Assembly: GCA_016780825.1 (NCBI GenBank)
Contig: JADHLF010000033.1
Coordinates: 1 to 29,813 of the forward strand
Source: Planktomarina sp.
GTDB lineage: Bacteria; Pseudomonadota; Alphaproteobacteria; Rhodobacterales; Rhodobacteraceae
DNA: 29,813 bases
Direction of reading: 5' to 3'
Positions 23,777-29,813 of this stretch are shown here, one piece after another (position 1 is the stretch's first letter; every line of letters begins with the position of its first letter). The position numbers and the translations under genes were made by a program. A model generated the notes under the pieces. That model saw only the letters and a list, made by a program, of their open reading frames with translations. It did not search any database and had not been told where the DNA came from.

Positions 23777-25105
23777 CTAAGCCAAGGCATTTTCCACCGC
23801 AGCGCCCAACCGGAGGAGGTGATGCTCTTGCATGGGCGGACAAACCATCATGAGGCCGCATGACGGAACGCCGGTTGGCAGCGTCAGGGCGCAAGCGCCC
23901 ATTAGGTTGCCAATGCGGGTGTTGCGCAGAGCCAGCAGATTTTCTGCCACATAATAGTCATGATCCCGTGCCAATTTTTCCATATTTGGCGGAAGGATCG
24001 GCGAGCTGGGCATCAAAACTGCGTCAAATTCTCGGGTTGCCGCGTAGTAGTCTTGGCGCAGCCGGTCTAATTTTTGCCACGCCGCAACATAATCTGGCGC
24101 TGATACATCCGCGCCACCGCGAAACCGCATCAAAATCTCCTCATACATGAGATCTGGATTGGCCTCGATTGTGTCTTTCCAGGTGCCATAGGCTTCGGCC
24201 GCGAATAAAACTCCCGAAAGGGACAAAGCCGCCTCAACCTGCGGAATTTCGACCCGCTCGACCACAGCACCCATCGCGCGCAGACGGTCAATCGCCTGGT
24301 CAAATGCGGCGCGCGGTTCTGGGCGCAGCGCGTCTAAAGCCGCCGTGTCACAGATCGCCAGGCGTCGCCCCTCCAACGTGCTGTTGGTCAGATCCGCAGG
24401 TTTACGGCCTTCGAGGGCCGCAAGTGCTAAAGCCGCATCCTCCACCGAACGGCACAGCGGACCGACCGTGTCAAAGCGCGCGCAAAGTGGAACCACCCCC
24501 GCCAAAGACAAGCGCCCAGTCGTGGTTTTCAGACCCACCAAATCATTCCAAGCGGCCGGGATCCTGACCGAGCCCCCAGTGTCAGACCCAATCGCCAAAG
24601 GCGCCAAGCCAAAAGCCACAGAGGCGGCGGCGCCAGAAGAAGACCCGCCCGACACAGCATCATGATCATTCACACAGGGCGGGGTCGCGGTTCGGGGGTT
24701 ATATCCCAGGCCAGAAAAGGCCAATTCAGACAGATGCGTTTTTCCCAAACAGACCAGCCCCAGCTCGGTTGCGCAGCGCAGCACCTCGCAATCTTCTGTC
24801 GGCACGCGATTTTCGAGCAAAACGCTGCCAGCTTCCGTTGCCACATTTGCGCTGTCAAACAGATCCTTCCACGAGACCGGAACCCCATCAAGCGCAGACT
24901 TCCGTTGCCCCAGCCGTGCCCTTTCGGAAGATGCCTGCGCCTCAGCCAGCGCCCGGTCAGGGGTGACAATGGTGTAAATGCGTGATGTGAAGGGGTGGGT
25001 ATCTATCGCATCCAGATAGGTCTGCGTCAGATCGACAGGGTCTATATCGCCCTTGGCAATGGCGCGGCCCAAGGCTGCGGCACTCATGGTTAACCATCGT
25101 TGCAT
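23777..25105 (-). CDS. Amidase-signature family hydrolase
   Basis: This 442-residue amide hydrolase has the Ser-cisSer-Lys triad: K80 in VSWKDLF, S155 in SGGSSSG, and nucleophile S179 in DTGGSVRIPA. The spacings (75 and 24) are those of the family. The substrate is not predictable. The glutamyl-tRNA amidotransferase subunit GatA is a relative, but the C-terminal region and the solitary context argue for a general amidase. GGAGGA precedes ATG 25105. It is first in the run leading to ftsK and divergent from the FAD hydroxylase. Confidence 0.88.
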   Translation of the reverse strand: MQRWLTMSAAALGRAIAKGDIDPVDLTQTYLDAIDTHPFTSRIYTIVTPDRALAEAQASSERARLGQRKSALDGVPVSWKDLFDSANVATEAGSVLLENRVPTEDCEVLRCATELGLVCLGKTHLSELAFSGLGYNPRTATPPCVNDHDAVSGGSSSGAAASVAFGLAPLAIGSDTGGSVRIPAAWNDLVGLKTTTGRLSLAGVVPLCARFDTVGPLCRSVEDAALALAALEGRKPADLTNSTLEGRRLAICDTAALDALRPEPRAAFDQAIDRLRAMGAVVERVEIPQVEAALSLSGVLFAAEAYGTWKDTIEANPDLMYEEILMRFRGGADVSAPDYVAAWQKLDRLRQDYYAATREFDAVLMPSSPILPPNMEKLARDHDYYVAENLLALRNTRIGNLMGACALTLPTGVPSCGLMMVCPPMQEHHLLRLGAAVENALA

Positions 25106-25186
25106 CTCTGATCCTCCTGCTTGAAAGCCACGCTAACGATGTCGCACCCCCTCGACAATATCCCTTCGCTGCCCCATGTCTTAATC

Positions 25187-26404
25187 ATGGATTATGACGT
25201 TATCATCGCGGGCGGCGGGCTCAACGGCCTCACTTTGGCTTTGGCCCTGGACAGCGCAGGCATCACAACCGTGGTGATCGACGCATTTGCGCCGCAGGAG
25301 AGTCTGAACCCCAAATTTGACGGGCGCTCCTATGCGCTGTCTGCCGCCAGTCAAAAAATGCTCGACGCTTTGGGACTGTGGGAGGATCTGGCAGGTCACG
25401 CCGAGCCCATGCTGGAAATAAAAGTCAGCGATGGCATGGCAGGCGAAACCCCTTCGCCCTTTGTGATGCAATTTGGTGATGACGATTTCAGTCAAGGTCC
25501 CATGGGATATATGGTGGAAGATCGTCACCTGCGGGCGAGTCTCGCAGAGGCGGTGCAGGCGTCTGATGTGACCTTCCGGACCGGGCAGAGTGTCACCGGT
25601 CAGACCCTCCATTCCACCCATGTCACCGTGACCCTTGCCGGGCATCCCCCGCTCACAGCCGCCGTTTTGGTCGGAGCTGACGGGCGCAGCTCACGCACCG
25701 CCAAAATGGCGGGTCTGACGCGCACAGGGTGGGATTACAACCAATCCTCTTTGGTCTGTGCCATTGCCCATGAAAAACCACATCACGGAATTGCCCATCA
25801 ATATTTCATGCCCTCTGGACCCTTGGCCATTCTGCCCCTGACGCAAAACCGCAGTGGCATCGTCTGGACGGAGCAGCGGCAGGTTGCGCAAAACATTCAC
25901 AACCTTAGCGATGTGGATTATCTTAACATCCTGCGCCCAAGGTTTGGCGACTTTCTCGGTGAGATTTCTCTGGCGGGCGAGCGGTATATCTACCCTCTGT
26001 CGCTGTCCACAACCCACCGCATGATTGCGGATCGGGTTGCTCTTGTTGGCGATGCGGCCCATGCGGTGCATCCGATTGCCGGACAGGGGCTCAATTCTGG
26101 CTTTAAAGATGTGGCAGCTTTGGCCGAGGTGCTCTGTGACACCAAGCGCCGAGGTCAGGATCTCGGAATTCATACCACGCTTGCCGAATACCAAAAATGG
26201 CGCGGATTTGATAATGCTCTGCTGTGTACGGCGACCCACAGTTTCAACAGATTATTCTCAAACAACAATCCGATTTTGCGCGGCCTTCGCGATCTTGGCA
26301 TGGGGCTCGTCAATGCGGCTCCCAAATTGCGAAAAAATTTTGTTGCCACCGCCACAGGTACCGCAGGAGATCCGCCGCGGCTGCTGAGGGGGGAGCCTCT
26401 TTAG
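25187..26404 (+). CDS. UbiH/UbiF/Coq6-type FAD-dependent monooxygenase (ubiquinone hydroxylase)
   Basis: This flavoprotein hydroxylase of 405 residues likely adds a hydroxyl group to the aromatic ring in ubiquinone synthesis. It has the FAD fingerprint DVIIAGGGLNGLTLALAL at the N-terminus, the DG motif in VGADGRSSRTAKMAG, and the second FAD motif RVALVGDAAHAVHPIAGQGL with GFKDVAAL. The start at 25187 fits homologues, which begin just before the fingerprint, but has no strong ribosome site; ATGs at 25139 and 25121 extend the frame. Which ring position it hydroxylates cannot be told here. It ends 3 bases from the convergent Trm112-like gene. Confidence 0.88.
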   Translation: MDYDVIIAGGGLNGLTLALALDSAGITTVVIDAFAPQESLNPKFDGRSYALSAASQKMLDALGLWEDLAGHAEPMLEIKVSDGMAGETPSPFVMQFGDDDFSQGPMGYMVEDRHLRASLAEAVQASDVTFRTGQSVTGQTLHSTHVTVTLAGHPPLTAAVLVGADGRSSRTAKMAGLTRTGWDYNQSSLVCAIAHEKPHHGIAHQYFMPSGPLAILPLTQNRSGIVWTEQRQVAQNIHNLSDVDYLNILRPRFGDFLGEISLAGERYIYPLSLSTTHRMIADRVALVGDAAHAVHPIAGQGLNSGFKDVAALAEVLCDTKRRGQDLGIHTTLAEYQKWRGFDNALLCTATHSFNRLFSNNNPILRGLRDLGMGLVNAAPKLRKNFVATATGTAGDPPRLLRGEPL

Positions 26405-26407
26405 GGG

Positions 26408-26587
26408 CTAGGCGTCATCGATTTCGCGGGCTTCACTCACCAACATGATCGGTATCGCTTCGCGAATTGGATAGGCCAAATGTGCAGATTTTGAAATTAA
26501 TTCCTGAGCGCCGGCATCATAGACCAAAGGCCCGCCCGTCTGCGGACAAATCAACGCCTCCAACATTTTCCCATCTATGTCACTCAT
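26408..26587 (-). CDS. Trm112-family small protein
   Basis: This 59-residue protein starts MSDIDGKMLEALICPQTGGP and continues YPIREAIPIMLVSEAREID, the usual pattern of short bacterial Trm112-like proteins (zinc-ribbon-like, YcaR type). Eukaryotic Trm112 activates methyltransferases; the bacterial role is not settled. Only one CxxC-type half is visible (ICPQTGG), so zinc binding is doubtful. The ATG overlaps the TGA of the LON-domain gene by 4 bases (26584-26587), so it is translationally coupled. Confidence 0.88.
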   Translation of the reverse strand: MSDIDGKMLEALICPQTGGPLVYDAGAQELISKSAHLAYPIREAIPIMLVSEAREIDDA

Positions 26588-27225
26588 TGTAAGAAATCCT
26601 CATCTGCCCCGCCGCGCAGGGCAAATTCAAGCAATGTGGTCAATGTCTCACGCCGGGTGCTGAGACTCGGCGCTTCAAGCAGCGCCTGCTTATCTTCGGG
26701 TTCAAACGGGCACAGCATGGATAAAGAGTTGATCAGCAACTCATCATCTGCCTGCTGCATGGTGTCCCAATCAGTTGAGAGCTGCCGATCATCAAAATAG
26801 CGTTTCAACGCGGCCATGAAGCTGGCCCTATCGAAGTTTTCGTCTCGTTCAACCTTGCCCAAGTCGCGCTCAAAACCGGCCCAAGACACATGGCATCGAC
26901 GGTAAGGGGTGAAGCCTTCCACCTCATCTTTGATCCGAAACCGGCTCATGCCAGAGAGCGTCACCATATAGCGGCCGTCTTCAGTTTCCGAGAACTGATT
27001 GAGCCGCCCAGCGCAGCCGATGGCATGCAGCCGCGTCTCGCCAGTGCGCGCCTGATAGGGCTGCACCATGCCGATCAATCGGCTTGAGGTTTTCATGCAA
27101 TCCTCAATCATGCTGAGAAAACGCGGCTCGAAAATATGCAACGGCAGTTTTGCACGCGGCAACAGCAGCGCCCCCGGCAAGGGGAAAACGGGGATCACAT
27201 CCGGCATATCGAATTTAAACGTCAT
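26584..27225 (-). CDS. LON N-terminal-domain (substrate-binding) protein
   Basis: This 213-residue protein consists of a LON substrate-binding domain without the AAA+ or protease parts. The N-terminus has VIPVFPLPGALLLPRAKLPLHIFEPRF, followed by IGMVQP, the ETRLHAIGCAG segment and GMSRFRI, typical of stand-alone ASCH/PUA-like LON domains. The function of this family in bacteria is unclear. The order thioredoxin-LON-Trm112 recurs in alphaproteobacteria. The gap to the thioredoxin gene is 26 bases. Confidence 0.88.
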   Translation of the reverse strand: MTFKFDMPDVIPVFPLPGALLLPRAKLPLHIFEPRFLSMIEDCMKTSSRLIGMVQPYQARTGETRLHAIGCAGRLNQFSETEDGRYMVTLSGMSRFRIKDEVEGFTPYRRCHVSWAGFERDLGKVERDENFDRASFMAALKRYFDDRQLSTDWDTMQQADDELLINSLSMLCPFEPEDKQALLEAPSLSTRRETLTTLLEFALRGGADEDFLQ

Positions 27226-27251
27226 GACTCTTAGCTAGCTCGGCTTGCGCA

Positions 27252-28169
27252 TCATGCAAATATTAAAGACGACAGTTTACGACGCCCATTCAAAACAATG
27301 GGATCATTCGCGGGCAATGCGTCAAAAATGATAAAAAGTTGGGTTTTCGCTGCGGCTTCATTCCAGTCACGATCTCTGCGAAACAGCTCCAAAAGATGAT
27401 CCACCGCCGCCTGCGTATCCCCCACCGCGTGGAGCGCAATTGCCAAATCAAACCGTGCTTGATGATTGTCACCCTCTGCCTCAACCGCAGCGCGCAATTC
27501 CTCCAAAGGTCCTGCACCTGCCGCTTGCTTGGCCAGTTCCAATTGCGCGTAGAGCGCTTCTAGCTCGGCTGCCTTGCTGATCTCTGCGGGCGCGCCGTTC
27601 AGGGTCGCTTCGGCTTGCTCTAAATCACCCTGTGCAAGATAGCATCGCACCAGGCCAGCATAGGCGCCCACGGTCGAGGGCTCTTCTTGCAAAATCGCAG
27701 CGAAGATTTGTGCGGCATCTTCAAAATCGCCATCGGCCAGCATCTCTTGTGCCGCACTCAAAGCATCCTCAAGCCCGCCGTCCGGCGCACCATTGCCCAT
27801 AGCGGACACGCGATCCACAAAGGCTTGGATTTCCGATCCGGGCACTGCACCTTGAAACCCGTCAACCGGTTTTCCTTGCCAAAACGCATAGACGGTTGGA
27901 ATGGATTGGATTTGCAACTGACCGGCAATCGCTTGGTTTTCATCCACATTCAGCTTCACCATCTTCACGGCGCCCTTGGCCGCAGTTACAGCAGCTTCCA
28001 AAGCCGGGCCCAGAGTTTTGCATGGCCCGCACCATGGCGCCCAAAAGTCCACAATGACCGGCACAGATTGCGATGTTTCGATCACATCTTGCATAAAGCT
28101 CTGTTCTGATCCGTCTATAATCAATGCGTCGCCATCGGCTGACGTGGCGGCAGTGTTCAGTTCCAACAT
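27252..28169 (-). CDS. Thioredoxin-TPR co-chaperone (CnoX/YbbN family)
   Basis: This 305-residue protein has a thioredoxin domain (about 15-125) with the intact redox motif WCGPC (46-50) and cis-proline in IQSIPTVY, followed by TPR-like helical repeats (about 135-300). The family protects proteins during oxidative stress and hands them to GroEL or DnaK. E. coli YbbN has a changed motif (SxxC), so the intact CxxC here suggests real redox activity. AAAGGAA precedes the ATG. It lies between xth (60-base gap) and the LON-domain gene. Confidence 0.9.
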   Translation of the reverse strand: MLELNTAATSADGDALIIDGSEQSFMQDVIETSQSVPVIVDFWAPWCGPCKTLGPALEAAVTAAKGAVKMVKLNVDENQAIAGQLQIQSIPTVYAFWQGKPVDGFQGAVPGSEIQAFVDRVSAMGNGAPDGGLEDALSAAQEMLADGDFEDAAQIFAAILQEEPSTVGAYAGLVRCYLAQGDLEQAEATLNGAPAEISKAAELEALYAQLELAKQAAGAGPLEELRAAVEAEGDNHQARFDLAIALHAVGDTQAAVDHLLELFRRDRDWNEAAAKTQLFIIFDALPANDPIVLNGRRKLSSLIFA

Positions 28170-28229
28170 GATAAATTCCTTTAAGGTTAGGCTCTATATG
28201 AGTGCCTCAATGGCGTTTGCCAAGAGCCC

Positions 28230-29018
28230 TTACAGATCAAAGCTGGCAAAAACAGGCGCATGATCGGAGGGTTTCTCCCATCCCCGCGCATCACGCAGCA
28301 CCCGGCTGGAATGCGCAGCGGCAGAAATATCGGAGGTGGCCCAGATATGGTCCAAGCGGCGCCCTTTGTCCGCTGCATCCCAATCCTTGGCGCGATACGA
28401 CCACCAGCTGTAGAGCAAGCCGTCGGGAATATCCTGCCGGGTCACATCAACCCAATTGCCTGCGGACATCACCTCATTGAGATGCGCCACCTCTATCGGC
28501 GTATGGCTGACGATTTTGAGCAGTTTCTTGTGATCCCAAACGTCGTCTTCGCGGGGGGCAATATTCAAATCGCCCACTAAGATGCAGCGCTGCGGTTTTT
28601 GTGCCGCAAAAATATCGCGCAGCTCGGTGAGATAATCGAGTTTTTGCCCGAACTTCTCATTTTGCTCCCGATCCGGCACATCGCCACCGGCAGGCACATA
28701 GTGATTGTGGATGATCACCCCATTGGGCAAACGGGCCGCCACGTGCCGGGCGTGCCCCAATTGTGCCAGATCCAAACTTCCCGCATCCTCCAGCGGAAAT
28801 TTGGACAAGATGGCCACGCCATTATAGCCCTTTTGACCACGCGCCACCATGTGGGGATAGCCCAAATCTGCAAAACCCGCTGTTGGGATCAACTCAACTG
28901 GACTTTTGCACTCTTGCAAGCACAAGACATCAGGTGCCTGGTCGCGGAGCAGTTGCAAAACAATCGCCTCGCGTAGGCGAACCGAATTAATATTCCAAGT
29001 AGCAAGGGTGAAGGCCAT
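28230..29018 (-). CDS. xth: Exodeoxyribonuclease III (AP endonuclease)
   Basis: This DNA-repair nuclease cleaves at abasic sites and trims 3' ends. It has 262 residues. The active-site motifs of the exonuclease III/APE1 fold are all visible: LATWNINSVR, LQECK (E36), a NHYVPAGGD segment, VGDLNIAP, RRLDHIWAT and the terminal SDHAPVFASF. GGAG lies about 8 bases upstream of ATG 29018; ATG at 29036 would extend by six residues with no better site. It is divergent from rnhB. Confidence 0.94.
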   Translation of the reverse strand: MAFTLATWNINSVRLREAIVLQLLRDQAPDVLCLQECKSPVELIPTAGFADLGYPHMVARGQKGYNGVAILSKFPLEDAGSLDLAQLGHARHVAARLPNGVIIHNHYVPAGGDVPDREQNEKFGQKLDYLTELRDIFAAQKPQRCILVGDLNIAPREDDVWDHKKLLKIVSHTPIEVAHLNEVMSAGNWVDVTRQDIPDGLLYSWWSYRAKDWDAADKGRRLDHIWATSDISAAAHSSRVLRDARGWEKPSDHAPVFASFDL

Positions 29019-29142
29019 GCGCGCAGCTCCGTTCAAGTTTAATCCCGTTTACCTATAGAGCATGAGTCCCGGCAACCAACCCGTTTTCATCAAAAACTTT
29101 TGCGCAATGGCACATCAGATCGAAAGGGCGTATTCAGAGGCC

Positions 29143-29778
29143 ATGACACGATTGCCAACATATGACCATGAACGCATCCTTCAGGCCCAAGGCTGCCAAG
29201 TGATTGCCGGTGTCGATGAAGTCGGACGCGGCCCGATCAGCGGTCCGGTCTTTGCCGCTGCCGTTATTTTGGACCCGAAACATATCCCCATCGGACTGAA
29301 CGACAGCAAAAAACTCTCCGCCAAGAAGCGCGAGGCCTTACTGCAAAGCATCCTGGCTCATGCGGATGTTTCGGTGGCCAGCGCCTCAGAGCGTGAGATT
29401 GAGCAGATCAATATTCTGCGGGCTGCGCATCTGGCCATGGAACGCGCTGTGGCAGGGTTGAAGCAAACACCAGATCATGTGCTGGTAGATGGCAATATCA
29501 TTCCGCGCAATCTTGAAATCCCAGCCACGGCTTTGGTCAAAGGGGACTCTTTATCCGTGTCTATTGCAGCCGCTTCAATTGTGGCAAAAATTAGGCGCGA
29601 TTTGGTCATGTGTGATTTAGCGCAACAGTTTCCCGGCTATGGATGGGAAAAAAATGCCGGATATCCGACAGCAGAGCATCTAAAAGCCCTCCAAGATTTC
29701 GGGGTGACCCCACACCATAGACGAACCTTCAAACCGGTACACAATATCTTGTATCAAGGAAAAAATTTAAACTGCTGA
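29143..29778 (+). CDS. rnhB: Ribonuclease HII
   Basis: RNase HII removes ribonucleotides from DNA. From this start it has 211 residues, near the usual length. Catalytic residues include D25 and E26 in GVDEVGRGP, D in VLVDGN, and D in IRRDLVM, with the ASIVAKIRRD block typical of the family. No start has a strong ribosome site: ATG 29143 is chosen for length, and ATGs at 29107 and 29062 are in frame and possible. It is divergent from xth. In many alphaproteobacteria ccrM follows. Confidence 0.9.
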   Translation: MTRLPTYDHERILQAQGCQVIAGVDEVGRGPISGPVFAAAVILDPKHIPIGLNDSKKLSAKKREALLQSILAHADVSVASASEREIEQINILRAAHLAMERAVAGLKQTPDHVLVDGNIIPRNLEIPATALVKGDSLSVSIAAASIVAKIRRDLVMCDLAQQFPGYGWEKNAGYPTAEHLKALQDFGVTPHHRRTFKPVHNILYQGKNLNC

Positions 29779-29799
29779 TAAGAAAAAGAAATTGACGCC

Positions 29800-29804
29800 G
29801 AATC
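29800..29804. promoter_or_regulatory. GANTC site downstream of rnhB
   Basis: GAATC at 29800-29804 fits the CcrM recognition sequence GANTC and lies 22 bases past the rnhB stop. In Caulobacter-like genomes the ccrM gene follows rnhB and its promoter holds such sites. The next gene is outside the window, so the role is inferred. Confidence 0.35.
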
Positions 29805-29813
29805 GTTCCTGAC

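Overview
The window looks like chromosomal DNA of a marine alphaproteobacterium of the Rhodobacteraceae/Roseobacter type. The evidence is the gene neighbourhoods (amidase, aminotransferase, ftsK, lolA; ubiH next to trm112, a LON-domain gene, a thioredoxin-TPR gene and xth; rnhB at the right edge), the many FAD/GcvT fusion dehydrogenases, and a GANTC (CcrM-type) site after rnhB. The genus cannot be read from the sequence. No tRNA, rRNA, CRISPR array or intact transposase was seen.

Region 1 (1-6225) is a self-contained cyanate-use cassette. A degenerate bacterial enhancer-binding-type regulator with PAS domains (153-2030, minus) diverges from a four-gene operon: Tat-exported substrate-binding protein, permease, ATPase and cyanase (cynA, cynB, cynD, cynS; 2203-5823, plus). 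A strong palindrome (2039-2069) lies in the divergent gap. The cassette is bracketed by two direct copies of a roughly 65-base hairpin-containing repeat (about 41-110 and 6075-6139), which suggests it arrived or can move as a unit. A short broken frame follows cynS.

Region 2 (6193-14343, minus) is a tight seven-gene operon. In transcription order it holds an XRE-cupin regulator, two LysE-type exporters, an FAD/GcvT fusion dehydrogenase, a homocysteine S-methyltransferase, a pyridoxamine-phosphate-oxidase-like flavoprotein and a second FAD/GcvT fusion dehydrogenase. A long GC-rich hairpin just after the last stop is the likely terminator. The set fits demethylation of a methylated amine or betaine: one methyl group to homocysteine, others to folate, with export of an amino-acid-like product. 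The exact substrate is not known.

Region 3 (14429-18925) holds a free-methionine-sulfoxide reductase and a thiolase (minus), a gamma-glutamyltransferase-family enzyme (plus), hspQ (minus, stop codon shared with its neighbour) and a small lytic-transglycosylase lipoprotein (plus).

Region 4 (19085-29778) is housekeeping: amidase, aminotransferase, ftsK and lolA on the minus strand; a ubiquinone-type FAD hydroxylase on the plus strand; xth, a CnoX/YbbN-like thioredoxin, a LON-domain protein and a 59-residue Trm112-like protein on the minus strand; and rnhB on the plus strand running to the edge.
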